DNA of 64,000 bases from Combretum micranthum (GCA_024138025.1 JAMXBD010000432.1:928486-992485); one strand, 5' to 3'; shown: positions 1 to 13,370, counted from the first letter of the stretch. The notes: a model not told the origin generated them from the letters alone. A program made the numbers and translations.

Positions 1-260
1 ATATGAATCTATCAAAAAGATGCATCATATTAAGCCTAAATTCCTAAATAAATTAGAGTAAAATAGACTTATCAATATGTGTCACAATGTGCTGGATTTT
101 CTTATTTTAATTTTAAATATTTCTCCTATTGATATGTGTTGCTAATGACCTCAATTGATTTACTTTTCTAAATGTTATAACCTCTTTTTAATCACACAAA
201 ACGTTATGACTTCAAATGAACTCACATTTAAATGTTGTAACATTTCGATATAATTTACCC
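1..260. repeat. Right part of a MITE (GGGTAAATTATA-terminus family)
   Basis: The right end reads TATAATTTACCC at 249-260, the reverse complement of the terminus seen at 57866. The interior phrases on Ca. 60-240 (a note on tgtgtcacaatgtgctgg, then aaatgttataac and aaatgaactcac) recur in the copies at 2761-3137, 3829-4057 and 57866-58177. The left end is either outside the window or decayed. It is non-coding. Confidence 0.45.
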
Positions 261-1772
261 GATTAAGAACATTATTAAAGGATGATTTTGAGTTATATTC
301 TTACCCTGTCTACATACGCAAAAAGCAATGCAATATCTCTAAAAAGGGAATATTGAGACTATAGCTTAGCAAATGTTTGAGCTAAACATGCCATCGATCA
401 GACATTTGTCCATTAAATATAATAAAATATTATTTATTCATTTGTTAAAAAAATCTCAACCAATTGCAAAATCCCTTACGCATCACCACACACACCCCCT
501 CAACCTACATCCCACCCCCGCATCCTCATAATTATTTTCACAATCTTACTATCCGTCGTTGTCATATCTCGTTTCATAGTCAATTTTCCGTCAAACTCGT
601 CAAAATCTATAAGGTACTTCTTCACATGGTTATGGGACAAGTTTTGGTTTTTGATTCGAAACTCTATATGGTTATGACTTATAAAATAAGTTGAAGGACT
701 AAAACGTAACTTGAGACCAACAAGAAAAAAAAAAAGATGAAAAAATTATAATGTATGTAGTACATAACTACTCAATTAAAAAATAAAAAGATAATCATTT
801 ATTTATTTATCTACTAAAAGCCTAGATAATCGTAACTTCTCTCTCTTTATATATATATATGTATAATTATTTCTCATCCTATAGTCATCTCCACCCCCCA
901 CTACTCCATCTTAGTTGCCACCATGGTCATATTGGAATACCAACTGCCTAACTTGACAACTGCCTAACTTGACAATCACACTATAGAGTTTTTGGGTGGG
1001 TTATGGGCATAATTTTAAACCTTAAAATATTCAAGTTGCATTTTAGGACCAAGAAAGATAGTCCCTTATCCATGTGTATGTATAAAGAACTTTTTGTTGC
1101 TCACTATTTCCTTTTAACAATTACTTTATTCCTTCACCATCATTATTTCTATCTTTGATAACTATCCTTATCATTGTGATTATCTCTCTAAGATATAACT
1201 GGATAGATCCTTATAAGATACTCAACTCGCACGATTTGAAAATTACCCTTTAAGGTAATTCCTTTTATTTTTTAGACAAATTTTAGTCCTAGACTTAGAA
1301 TTTCTAGACTTTGGGTTGGGTTTCATAATTAAAAATAAACTTGATGAAAAACGTATCCTTATAATAATAAGATGGTATGTTACTAATGCTTTAGTTTGTA
1401 CAATACTCATCAAATGGAAAAAATTGTATACCGTAAAAAAAAAAATGATGATGATGATGATGAGATGATACAATCATTTACTCATTTGTCTTAAAATACT
1501 AACTAGTCATGAATTGAACTAAGCGAACAAGCCGCTGTACACGAATCAGGTTGTTTAACCCATTTTAAAAATGGGTTGGGAATGAATAAATTACGGCCTC
1601 TCCTCTTGTGTAAAATATGCCTTATACCTTTGAGCAAGATCCGAGACCTTTGTGTCTTGAGGGCTCATCCCTAAGCCAATAAAGAGCCCAACAAATGCCT
1701 TTCCATGACAGCACAGGGGCAAAAAGCCCGATCATATTTTATTCTTTGAGAGATATCATAAATATGTTAACA
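261..1772. other. Gene-free AT-rich stretch
   Basis: No coding region with support was found. The only local structures are a short (ATG)n tract at 1446-1462 and a near-perfect palindrome at 1557-1577 with arms AACCCATTTT/AAAATGGGTT. Short open frames here have no recognisable domain or codon signal. Confidence 0.6.
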
Positions 1773-1819
1773 TGGAAGTGTAAATGAGCCAACTTTGTCT
1801 GGCCCATTTATCCCACATG

Positions 1820-2395
1820 TAGGAGTATGCAAAAAAACTAATGAAATTGAAAAATTAAATCGAAACCAGAAAACCAATAAAAAAATGGTTAATCGATTCA
1901 TCAGTTTTGGTTTATGATCATATTTTTTAATTTTATTGATTTTGATTTCGGTTTATAATTATTAGAAACCAATGGTTCCAATTAACCGATCCAATATTTC
2001 CAAATATATAATATCCATAAATGTTGGTATTGAATTTTAAGCCTTATGAACAAGTATTCGAGTTATGTTCTTGTTTTATTGTTTTTTATAGTTATTTAAT
2101 TCTGTGATTTGAAATTTTTAATGCAATTGTGTTATTTGACTTATTAATTGTATTTTTTTAAATGTAAATACGAAACAAAAGAGTCTAAATTTTTAGATCT
2201 ACAACTAAAATTGCAATTAACTACAACCAATTAAAAACCAAAAATCAAAATAATTGACCAAAGGGAAAAGGTTAATAATTGTAGTGGTTAACCATTAATA
2301 ATGGATCAGTGATGGGTTTAATTTAAAAAAATCAATTATTAGATTCAATTAAAAAATGAGATCGTTGTCCGTTAATCAAATCTTAAGCAACCTTA
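1820..2395. mobile_element. Diverged hAT-like element, relative of 52603-53784
   Basis: It starts TAGGAGTATGCAAAAAAAC, close to TAGAGGTGGGAAAAAA at 52603. Both continue into 'aaaaccaat...ggttaatcgattcatc' and both end with 'ggttaaccattaataat' followed by a run of mixed A/T. The interior is non-coding. The right boundary is uncertain because no matching 8-bp duplication of the left flank was found. Confidence 0.45.
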
Positions 2396-2760
2396 CTCGC
2401 TGACTAAAGCAAACTAGCTTGTGATGGGTCGACCAGGCCTACAGGCCAAATTGTTTAAAAAAATAAAAGAAAATATTTAAAACCAACAATAATTTCAAAT
2501 TAAAAAAAAAATTAGGAACATATATAACAGTCATTAATGATATGTTATTGTGGAGGGTAGGTTGATGCACACACCTCGTGCAAGATAATATTATTTTAAG
2601 TATATATTTATTGGTTTAAATGTAATATAGTATCAAATAAATTATTTTAATTTTTTATATATGTAATTAAAATAGTAATTAAATTAATCGTTGATATATA
2701 TAAAGCCCCGTAATACTTAAACATTCTAACTTCCACACAAATTAATATAAAAAATAAAAA

Positions 2761-3137
2761 GATAAATAGGAAATTACATTGAAAAGCATCAACGTTTGCA
2801 TGTAATTCATTTATGATGCTAATGTTTCAAATGACTAAAAAGAGGAATCAATGTTTGCGAGGTAAATTCATTTAAGGTATCAACATTTTAAATAGTTACA
2901 AAAAGGAATTAATATCTTGCAAAGTAAGTCAAATAGAGTATCGATAAATGACTGTCGAGGAAAATTAGAGAAAAATAAATGAAAACTAATTTAAACGTTG
3001 ACGGATTAAATAAACTTTGCAAAATATTGATACTTTTTTATTTGATGAAATATTAACTTATTCTTTTAACCGCAAAAATGTTAATATTTTAAATGAATTT
3101 ACCTCTAAATATTAATATTTACTTGTATAATTTACCC
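2761..3137. repeat. MITE, GGGTAAATTATA family
   Basis: The right end is TATAATTTACCC (3126-3137). The interior repeats phrases such as 'catttaaggtatcaac' and 'aaatgaatttacctc' seen in 57866-58177. It sits in an A-rich target inside the larger element at 1773-3253: comparison with 16530-19981 shows that copy uninterrupted here, so this is an insertion. The left end (about GATAAATAGGAAATTAC) is approximate. Confidence 0.5.
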
Positions 3138-3306
3138 AAAAATAAATTCACTTTATCCCACTTTAACCTTTAGTCTGTGGACCAAAGTAAACCAAGCTAG
3201 AGCCAATAAATTCTAGCCTATTCAACTTACAGGCTAATATGCCTAACTCTAGCAATGAATCATTATCTCTCATCTCACATCCACAGCCATCCTCTCAACC
3301 TCACTA

Positions 3307-3718
3307 TCCATATGGTACATTTGGTATGCAAGAATTGACTGAAATGGAATCGTGATTCCTATTTCCATTCCTTCTTCTACATTTGGAAGCATTATAGAAA
3401 ACAGGAATCGTGATTTCAGCTTTAAGGTGGAATTGAAAGACGGAATTGCGATTCATTTCCGTCTTTCATTAAAGTTCTTAATTAAATTACCTATTTACTC
3501 TATATAAATTTAATACGGTAATTTTGTGAATGATATTTTCAGTAAATTGTAATATAAAGTAATTCTTTTTCATTCCAATCCGTGTTTATATCCAAATAAA
3601 TGAATGTATTTGTCATTCCCTTATTGATTCCATTCCGTTCCGTTCCGTTCCATTTAATTCTATTGATTCCAATCCATTACATTCTAGACGATTCCTGTAT
3701 ACCAAACGTAAGATTAGT
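3307..3718. mobile_element. TIR element with ACRTTTGGTAT ends
   Basis: The left end reads ACATTTGGTATGCAAGAATT from 3317. The right end read backwards is ACGTTTGGTATACAGGAATC, ending at 3709. Homology may extend a few bases outward on each side. The interior has several copies of 'ggaat(c)gtgatt' in both orientations and a short run of CCGTT repeats near 3642, but no coding capacity. A relative lies at 21238-21612. Superfamily not assigned: a clear target duplication beyond TA was not found. Confidence 0.5.
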
Positions 3719-3828
3719 GTTTCTCATCAAATAATCTTCCTTATAAAACTTGTTTTAAACTCGATGCAGTTGCCTCCATTGTTTGAGCTACTGCAATTTG
3801 TCTCATGTGGATTTATACAGGGGATAAT

Positions 3829-4057
3829 TATATCAGAAAGTCTCAAAGTTTAGGATAACTTTTTTGAGATTCAATTGAAGTCTCTATTAACATGTGTCAC
3901 AACATGCCGGGTCTTTTAAGTTTTAATTGAATATTTTTTTTATTGATACAAATCAACGAAAGGTTCTCAAAATATTTGAACCTTTTCTAAACTATTCAAA
4001 ATATTATAATCTTAAATAAACTTAACATTTTAGTTGAGATATTGTAATGCAATTTAT
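3829..4057. repeat. MITE, GGGTAAATTATA family (short copy)
   Basis: It begins with a variant of the family terminus (GGGGATAATTATATCA, from about 3821) and ends at 'tgcaatttatcg'. The interior shares 'tgtgtcacaacatgc' with 1-260. It is non-coding. Confidence 0.4.
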
Positions 4058-6939
4058 CGTTTATTTATATATATATATATACAGAATAAAAAAAATCCAA
4101 TAGATATGTGATGACATAAACATGACAGATAGATTGCAAGTCCTGCATTAAATTTCGGTCTTCTCTCTGTGCACTATACTTTATCTCCACAAATAAAGCA
4201 ATAGTCTGCAACAACATATACCGCAGCAGTCCTGGCCTTGCTTGCTGCACGCAGATACACATGACGATATAAAAGGGCTAAAGGACGTGTCCTCGAGCTG
4301 TCAATCTGCCATATACAACTTAGAAACGGCAACTTCTTAAATCAGTCCACAAATGACCATGGCTGGTACGAACTCGAACTGGAAGAAGCAAGCATGATAG
4401 AGTCCGCTTTATGCTAAAGAACAACTGCAAATAGATGCGTGAAAAGCGGGTTAAAATTAATGGAAACCTTTGCTTTTTCTTTTCCCAGTTCTTGGCTGGT
4501 GTTATCCATCCAATCCCCTGAAGAACGAAATGATATGATGGAGATATCAAAACTTTATTTATAAGTTTAATTTAGTGAAATCATATTAGAGCCTTGAACA
4601 GGACATGGATTTCCTCGTTCACCACAGCGTAGTATTTGTATTACCAAGTTAATATAACTATAAAGTGTGCTTAACAGATATGTATGACAGAAATAAAATA
4701 TCTAATATTTTTTTTTCTTTCCTTTTTCCATGCTAATTAAGAAGCGAGGCAAAGTCTAGACCCTAATAATATGATTATTGAGTTTCTTACATTTTACTAT
4801 TTATAACTTTACTAATATTTTCTTATTTATAATTAGGTTAATGTCACAAATAATAACTTCATTTTGGCAAGATATGGCAATAGGTTGAACTTTAAATTTA
4901 ATTAATTTAGTATTCGAATTTTGAAATTGATTAATTTATTACCTAAAGCAACTTTTTTCGTACACGCAAACCGTACCTCTATAATATTGGTTAACATACA
5001 TGAAAAGTTATTTTAGATATTAAATTAATAAATTTTAAAATTCGAGTATCTGATTGCTTTTTTTTTATTAAAATTTAAATCTCATTCATAACATTTATAT
5101 TTAAAATTTTTGACATCTCTACAATCAAATTAATAAGATAATCTAATCAATTATCTTTTTATTAAAATGAGCGATGAGATAATACAATTAAGTATTTTAA
5201 GTACTCACAGTGCCTTAAAATGAGGCATTCAATGAGTTACTAACCCATCTGTAATCGGATCCAATAATAATGAACAGATTATTAAATTTTCTTAATTTCA
5301 TTATATACTTTACAAAATCATAGTTTAAGGGGGAAAAAGATCCGACCGTCCAGACAAAAATTCGAAAACTGGCGTTGACGGGACGCGAGAAATCAGACAA
5401 GCGACCTAATACGTGTTGTCTGGCTCGATGTGAATAGAAGTTCTTACTTCAACGTTGAGAAAATTTAGGAGCGGAGGTTGGCAATCTTGTCACCTTGATT
5501 CGTGTTGAAAAATTTATTTTAATTAGGTGGGATAATTAAACAAAAGTTATGGTATTAGACAATGGGTTATTAGGAAATAAGAACGGAAAATTATAGGACT
5601 CGTAAGGAGAAATCAATATTCGGGAAATAAAATATGGCAACTTATTTTGACTCTGCGTTTCATTCGAATGGAACGTATTCCATTTTCATCCCACGATGTA
5701 ACATGAGATCAGTTGGAAATAAAAAGGAAAAAAAAAAAACACATTATTGTTATCAGCACCAGGAGGACTTTTCAAATATCATGCATTATTATTATAATGT
5801 CAATATCATAATCTCAAATTATCAAATTTATAATTAATTAATTTTTTTATAATATCTAATGACATCATTTTTCTTATGATAATCTCAGTCATTGATTAAA
5901 TATAAATAATGATGAATAATCATCATAAAAATTTGACAAGGACAAACGAGGGAAACCAAAATTTATTTTAAAAATAGAAAGTTTATCTTCTTATTTATTT
6001 TTTTTTTTTTTTTCGATTAGCATTTTCTATGGTAATAATTCATCCATATGGGCTAGCCATTTCCCCCACCCTACCAATTCAATTTTTAATTACAAAGGAT
6101 ACTAGTAATTTCAACATTTGAAGAATAAGTTAATCCTAATCGATAAAATGTTACGGCAATTATGAAAAATTCACTTCAAAAAGGTTTTTTTGTAAAACAA
6201 ACACATCTAAGTTTTGATCTTATCATGTTTTCTATTGAAATAAGAAACCAAATTTTCTTCTTGTCAATTATTAAAATTTATAGGAGTTGTTCACAATATT
6301 TAAAAGCTGATGGGATATATCTATATTTACGTCAAAATTTAAGAGTTATTTGTAATTTTCTCTTTCTTTTTAGCTGGTTAAACTTATCTAAGTTTTTTGA
6401 ACTTGTCAAAATATGACGGTAAGTTTTTTATTTAAACTTTGTCAGGTTTTCGATAGAAAAATATATTGCTTTTAACATATGTACAAGGGTAACCGAATTT
6501 GTACTGATTCAAGTATTAAGGAGAAACTTTTTTAATAAAGTTGTATCAGTAACTTCTTTCATAATTTACATGAAAAATATATATGCTTGATGTCCTAATT
6601 GAAAGATTAAGAAATTGGAACAAGTCTAATAATATGTTTCCGAGTACAGCATTTTAAATCTTTCTGGATCATTTTAAAATATGAATGAAACTCCCTAAAT
6701 CATGTCATTAACTTAGAAAGTAAAATAATTATTAAGCTTTACCTAAACTTCCTATGCAGCCAATTTAGTCCTCAATATCCTTCATGAAAACTAAAAAATA
6801 AAATATAAACAATCAAAATAGAAAAAATTTATGATTTCATCTTCTTTTTAATAGAACCAGTCTTATTAGTTATTTAATAACTTAACTTTATATCCTATCA
6901 TTATTGTACTATTAGAATATATATTATAAATATTTTAAT
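4058..6939. other. Gene-free stretch with a shared repeat
   Basis: Nothing coding is supported. About 4840-5110 and 41960-42240 share the same set of phrases ('tttaattaatttagtattcgaat', 'aaattgattaatttattacc' and their complements), so both are copies of one unidentified repeat family. The rest is AT-rich with scattered mononucleotide runs. Confidence 0.5.
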
Positions 6940-7774
6940 TAGGAGTGTTCGTGATTTAGTTTGGTTCGGTTTAGAGGTTGAGTCAAACCGAACCGCATTT
7001 GGAATGGTTCCATTCAAACCCTTAATGAATCAAACCACTTTTAATAGTTTGGAGTTTTGAACCGAACCACTTCAAGTGCGGTTCACTTTGGTTCAAATTG
7101 TCTTTAAAACTATTTAGTTTTGATTAATAATATTAATTGACATCTGAATTCTCAAAAGGAAAAAAAAAATGTTTAGATTGAGAATATTGTGCAATAATTA
7201 AAGTGACTTATGATTATATTAGGTCATATATTTAATAATTTCATATATATATTATCACGTCTTAAAAATATTTTTTAATACAAATTTAAAGTAACAGATA
7301 TTCTTAATAAATCTACTAGCTAAGAAAATCATTCTTTTATATTAATTCCATATTTATTTATAATATTCTTCTCTTATAACGTTTTTAAATTTCATTCCAC
7401 GAATCAATTTAAAGTTTCTTAACTATCTCCTAATAATCTAAAATTGAAATTTTACTCAATTCCTATTCAAATATGTATCTAAATATAAGAATGGTATTAT
7501 AATTCAAAATTGCAATTCCATTTCAAGTCTATTCTAACATACTATACTTATATGTGATATTAAAGTGAAATGTCATATATGGCCTTAATATTTGATGTTT
7601 AAGAGTTGTAAATAGATAAAATATAATGCAAACCAATTCAGTTTGGATATAAATAGTTCGGTTTAATCTCTCAAATCGAACCATAACTATTTAAATTCTT
7701 TCTAACCTGCATTACAAATCAAACGAAAATATTAAAAAAAATTATATTTACAGTTTGATTTGTTTTGGTTACTA
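6940..7774. mobile_element. Non-autonomous hAT element
   Basis: The left end TAGGAGTGTTCGTGATTTAG leads into GGTTCGGTTT-rich sequence, a pattern common in plant hAT elements. The right end is ...GGTTACTA. The flanks ATTTTAAT (6932-6939) and ATTTTAGT (7775-7782) match at 7 of 8 bases, as expected for an 8-bp hAT duplication. 835 bp long with no transposase reading frame. Confidence 0.55.
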
Positions 7775-7782
7775 ATTTTAGT

Positions 7783-10700
7783 AGTTAATTGATTGGCTGG
7801 ACCGATGTGATAACAAGACTATTGAAAAACCAGCTTTCCAAGATTTTAATTTCCATCCCTATGGACGTCACATCTCTGGGGTAAGTTTTGAGGCTGGAAA
7901 TATCCGACGACTGGGCCATAATTTAATATGGCGTGAATAAAGGTCTCAATCAAAGTGCAACAAATACTTTTGTACAGTTAAATCAAATTATAAATCTAAT
8001 CCCTCAAATTGAATGATACAGTATGCTAATTTCTCTTTTCTTTTTAATTTAGTTTGATTTAGTATATGGTTCCAATTCTAGTTCTAGCCCACTTGAGTGT
8101 AAACTAGTTCGAATCATGATCTAAATTGATATGGACGAATAATATTTTTGATTGATTTAACAATGCAACAACCATTAAGTGGAAAAGAAAAAGTATTAGC
8201 CAAATAGACAACTTTTATAGTTTCGTTAATGAAACCATCTAGTTAACAATTCAATCTTTAAAATAAATATAATAATTAAAATATTAATTATTTTAGTAGT
8301 TCGATCATGATAGATATAATGTAAGCCGTTAGATAGTGATGAGACTGATTATGTTAAATTAATAACAAAACCATATAATTTTCCCAATCAAATGTAAATA
8401 GACTCCAAAACTTTTAAAGTCAAATTTATCTTTTTATAACGTTTAAAAAACATGAAATAACTCACCAATAGCTGAGGTTTAGGGATGGATATTTATTAAT
8501 ATCCATCTCTTAAAATATATAACAAATATTTAATTTAAGTGATGTAAAGAAAATATAAATAAAAATAAGATAACTCGCAACTGAGGCACATGGACGCACG
8601 AGTAGGATATTTGATCGTGGTCAATTCTTACCTCCATAATATTTATGCGAATAATGTTGGTATGATATTTGTCATATAATTATTGAATTTGAATAATCAG
8701 CAACACAACCATCTCCAAGAATCTTGATTCTCATGCATTCTAGTAAACACAAAACTGACCTAGAATAGTTAATTAATCTCTGTTCAAGCGTATCTTAAGA
8801 GTAACACATACATGATAAATTTAGAGAAAGTAAACTTGGAATAAAAATTATATATTAAATGAATAATTATCTTCTGAGTTTCAACACATCATCCTAAGAA
8901 TATAAAGCTGGTTTTTAATTCTTCCCATATATTCCAACTCTTTTTGCAGGTCTTATTCTATAGTTTCCTTTCTCTGTCTTTTTTTTTTATTTTTTTAAAT
9001 ACAATTGTCAGAGTAAATTAAGTTAATCCACTGCATCTGCAAATTCAAAGCAGTCATTGTTTCAAACCTGTGCAAAAGCCTTCGGAAAAAAAGGCTTAAA
9101 AAGCAACTCTCTCCTACTAACCATATAAATTAAAATATAGAACTTTGGCAGAATAGTACGCTGACTTCAATTATTAACAAAAGTAGAGAAGGCAGTTGCA
9201 CCTAATAAAATCCCAAAATTTGCTGTCATTTTCCATTAAGAATCTAATTAGAGGAATCCCAAGATTTGTCCATGATTTGCTGACAATTCCATCAAATCCT
9301 ACTTTAATATCTTTTTTTTGGAGATAATTTCAGATATTATATACATCACATGTGTTCAATTTTTACAACTAATATTAAAACATATTGATTTTTATGCATT
9401 ATAGGTGTCGACTGCGTAGTGGTATGTGATCAAAGTCTTTTGTTTTAGTGGAAGTTTGAATGGATCCTAGCTGTTGGTTACTTTCATTTATTTATTTATT
9501 TTTAAGACATATATTCAATGTGGAATTTAAGGTTACTATATGCAAACTCCAACATTAGTTATCCACGGCAGATATCGGATAAAATTTGCTGTTGTTATAA
9601 TATTGTCTGTTATTATTTCAATGAATGAATATTTGATATGTGTTTTAAAATATAATTATTATTTATATTATTTTAATGATTTTTTAAATTTTATATTATT
9701 AAATATTTATTCGTTGCGATACAAATAAGACAACATCACAAGAGTAAATTTCTATCCGACATATATCATATAACTAATGAACATGGTATTTCATTTTTAT
9801 CATTGTCTTGTGTCATCATACCGTGCTGGTTCTTACACATCAATGTAAAGTTTTGCCTTAACCCTTTTTTATTGGGATAAATCATCAATTTGTTAGATTA
9901 GTTGGCCAACCAAGATGCCATAATTTAAGACTAAGATTTTTAATCTCAATAAATCATTAGTTGAAAGGCACAAAGATCTTTATTTTAAATTAAGCTTTGA
10001 AGGGCATTAGACTCACCTCCTATTCGTGGAATATATATATGTATATTATATTAGCAAAAACCCACTACAATAGAGATTGAAAACAAAAAATAATTATTGT
10101 ATTACTAAGATGGTATCTTCCCTCCAATTTTCAATGTATTTTAATTATAACTTTCCACCCATATCTCTACACTTCACACCAAATGTGACTTTTTATATCA
10201 ATTATAAACCCCTATATCTATTATAATTTATTATGTATATTATATTATTTTTATGATATAAGATTACTTGGTACACAAAAGCTTTCAAATCGTTTTCAAA
10301 TAGGCAGTGCATTAACGCATTTAAGTAATAATAATCCAATAAGAACTAATAATATGTTCGACAACAGTGAAAGCATCAACTAAAAGAAAGAAAAGCAATG
10401 AAAGTGGTGAAAAATGTATGTTTAGCAACGGCAGATGGTAGCGGAAATGGTGAAAATCAAAGAAACATTTTCATTGTTGTTTCATAAAATTTTCTGTCTA
10501 AAATTAGAGAAAAAGCAGATGATATATTTCCACTTTTTTTTCCCCCTGCTGCTTTGTGTTGGTTTCCGCCATCCATAAATTTACCACACACACTGTAAGT
10601 TAAAAGCCACCATTATCACTATTATATTATTATAGTATCTTTTGGTATATGAGGTACCAAAAAAATCTACCCATCTAATATCGTACATTACGTTTTGGTC

Positions 10701-12016
10701 AATGTTCAAATTTAATGCACATGGAAGCATGTCATGTCAATTTTTCTACAACCATGGAATTTGTGGTGCATTTCCTACCTTAAGTTACACAGAAGTACAG
10801 ACAGGCACGTTTTGCCCTATGCCAATTTTCTTCCATTTGACTATTTCGCATCGAAAATTGAAAAGAGATATCAGGTAAAATAAGAATATACTCCGAATTT
10901 TTTTTAGTAAGATGGATTTTATTAAATATAAATATATTATATCAATTTGAATTTATTGATATAAAAAGAATTATAGACATATGATTTATATACGAAGGGT
11001 TAGGGAATTAAAATCTAATTAGATAAACGGCATAAAATTAAATTATCTTTCTTAAGGGATAATATGCCTACATGAAGAAGACTCATCCTACTGGTGATAG
11101 AAAAAATCCGATGATAAGAATGATATAATCCTACACAAAGAATGTTAAAAAAAATGATACATATATGAAATAAAAATTAAAATTAAATCACGCATTAAAA
11201 AAGTTATTGATAATCCAAAATCCCGATGACCAAGATCTCTTCGCAATATTCACGAATCTGTTGATGTAGACATTTATGGTGGACTGTGATGAATCGATAA
11301 TGGTAAAATAGTAGAAAAAATACATTTTTGAAAGTTATATTCAAAAAATGAAATTCGTTGATAGTGGAATGATGGATTTGCGATGTTAAGATGGTAAGAA
11401 AATAACAAATGATTTGGAGAGGAGAAGTGGCCACATAGCTCTGTAGCAGCCCTCAAAAGTTATGATTAGTGAGAGCTTTTTTGTCTACCCAATATATATA
11501 TAGAGGAGAGAGAGATAGTCTTACAAGATTATTAACAACTAATGATAGAAAATACTCTGATTATATGATTATTTTCGCACGAGAAAACTTTCAACCGCAG
11601 AAGTTAAAGTTTTGACTGACTATATTAATTTGCTAGATTTCCTTATATATATATATATATATATATATATTATGGATACCATTTTCCATTTGTCAATTTC
11701 TTATGTTGGCTACGAATACAATATGAAAGCACAAAGCTATGGAAATATGTTGAGTTATACGGACAAACTCATTTAACATGAAAAATAAAAAAGAAAAAAA
11801 TTAAGCAGGTTGAGATAAAATTTTGGGTTAGTGTTGGATTTGGAACTTGAAAATGTACAATTAACTTTTCTCAACTAATAAAATTATTTGTGTTTATTAA
11901 GCTGGAACTCCAATAAATAGATAAGTAGCACATGTTGTAAACTAATAAAAAAAATTAAAAACTAGCTAATTAAGCAAGTGGATAATAATATATATATGTG
12001 CAATTAGACACTTAAG
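7783..12016. other. Gene-free AT-rich intergenic stretch
   Basis: No gene, RNA or well-bounded element could be supported. Open frames of 60-80 codons here have AT-driven composition and no domain. A (TA)n microsatellite lies at 11644-11671. Confidence 0.55.
11644..11671. repeat. (TA)n microsatellite
   Basis: About 14 uninterrupted TA units, likely length-variable. Confidence 0.9.
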
Positions 12017-12027
12017 TAGTATCACGA

Positions 12028-12270
12028 CCTACCACCTAAGGCTCATCTCACGATAAGGGGGTGCCTAGGCCCTCTGGCTACCCTGAGTAAGGATTATGAT
12101 GTCAGATACACTAGTCCTCTAGCGCACCCTCAAGTACAATCAGGACACAAGAGGTATTGTTTTCCTAGGCAAACTTAACTTCAAGCTGCAACTTGTAGGA
12201 ATCGAACCTTAAACCTAAGCCTTTTGTTTGCCTTAAAGACAATGCTTTTTCATCAATTGAGCAGTGTACT
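12028..12270 (-). mobile_element. tRNA-derived SINE
   Basis: Read on the - strand it begins AGTACACTGCTCAATTGATG (A-box-like) and has a B box GGTTCGATTCC at 12208-12198. These are the internal Pol III promoter parts of a tRNA-derived SINE. It is flanked by an exact 11-bp direct repeat TAGTATCACGA at 12017-12027 and 12271-12281. About 243 bp. There is no clear poly(A) tail; the tail region (...GGTGGTAGG) closely matches the + strand sequence just downstream (see 12282-13370), showing a second copy of the family. Confidence 0.65.
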
Positions 12271-12281
12271 TAGTATCACGA

Positions 12282-13370
12282 TCCCTACTTAGGATAGCTA
12301 GAGCCTAAGGCGCCCCCTCATTAGGGCTGTGCAAAAAAACCAACCGAACAGTGAACCAAACCGAAATTTCGGTTCTTTTTTGAAACTGTTCGGTTGCGGT
12401 TCGGTTGGGACCATGAACCGAACCCAACCGAACCATTTTATATATTAAAAAAATTAAATATATTATTTTTACTCTTAATTGTTTTAGTAATGGTACATAT
12501 TTATGTCACAAATTTTAAAAATAATTATTTTTTTAAATAAATTAATTGTTTTTTAAATTTTTTACTTAGATATGTGTTAGTCATTAGAATAAATTAGATT
12601 TTTCATAATATGTTTCAATTGTTATGTTATCTATAAGTAATAAATTTTAGAATTTAAACTCTAGTATTCTAACTTAAAAAATTAATTGTTGTAAATTTTT
12701 TTTCTTAGATATGTGTTATTCATTAGAATAAAATTAGATTTTTTATAATATGTTTTAATTGTTATGTTATCTATAAGTAAGGTAGATTTTAAAATTTAAC
12801 TCTAGTATTCTAACTTCTCATATTTCTTTTCCATTTGTCTTACTAATTAATCTAGTTTATTATTTAGTTACTTATTCATTTATATAATTGGTAATATGTT
12901 AGTTAGAAGCATACAATGAATTACATTTTATGTCTTATATTGAGATAAAGTTTAGTATATCATTATAGTTCAAGATAATTCAAAAAAATGAGACTAGTTA
13001 TAGTTATAATTTTATAATGGATGAAATATTTTCCTCCCTATAAGTTTTACATGTTTATTCAATAAATAATTAATTTAAAATATTATTGTTTATTTGCATT
13101 AGTGGTAAGAAATATGTAATTGAACTTTTTTGATAGAATATATTTTTTATTTTATGAAAAAACGGTTCAAACGCAAACCGAACCGTACGGACCGTTTTTT
13201 TTTTCGATTAAAAAAATTACGAACGAACCGTATAATTAGGTTCGAATTTAAAAGAAAAATCGAACCGTAAATTATAGTGCGGTTCGGTTCGAGATGCAAA
13301 CCGAATAACCGTACCGTGTACACCCCTACCCTTCATAGTGTGGTGAGCATGAGGTGGTAGGTTGTGACAA
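12282..13370 (+). mobile_element. 3' part of a second SINE copy, split by a hAT element
   Basis: 12282-12321 joined across the hAT insertion to 13337-13370 parallels the last about 75 bases of the - strand SINE at 12028-12270: tccctacttagg, gcctaaggc, cgccccctcat, then gaggtggtaggttgtgac. It is therefore a 5'-truncated copy in the opposite orientation. The insertion at 12322-13328 duplicated its CCCYTCAT. Confidence 0.55.
12322..13328. mobile_element. Non-autonomous hAT element
   Basis: The ends are TAGGGCTGTGCAAAAAAACC and (reverse complement of the right end) TAGGGGTGTACACGG. Flanks CCCCTCAT (12314-12321) and CCCTTCAT (13329-13336) agree at 7 of 8 bases, a hAT-type duplication. GGTTCGGTT-type motifs lie near both ends. 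Inside is a direct tandem duplication with a 140-bp period (12541-12680 and 12681-about 12815). No transposase is encoded. Confidence 0.75.

Larger units (their letters stand above)
1773..3253. mobile_element. Degraded nested hAT-like element
   Basis: The segment 2408-2765 matches, in order, the body of the better preserved hAT element at 16530-19981: 'gatgcacacac', the 'aattaatcgttgatatata' stretch and the 'aatataaaaaataaaaa' stretch. The right end (TGCCTAACTCTA, to about 3251) is the reverse complement of that element's left end (TAGAGTTAGGCA). A plausible left end is TGGAAGTGTAAATGAGCC at 1773. No convincing 8-bp target duplication was found, so the ends are approximate. It contains two later insertions, at about 1820-2395 and 2761-3137. 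Confidence 0.45.
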
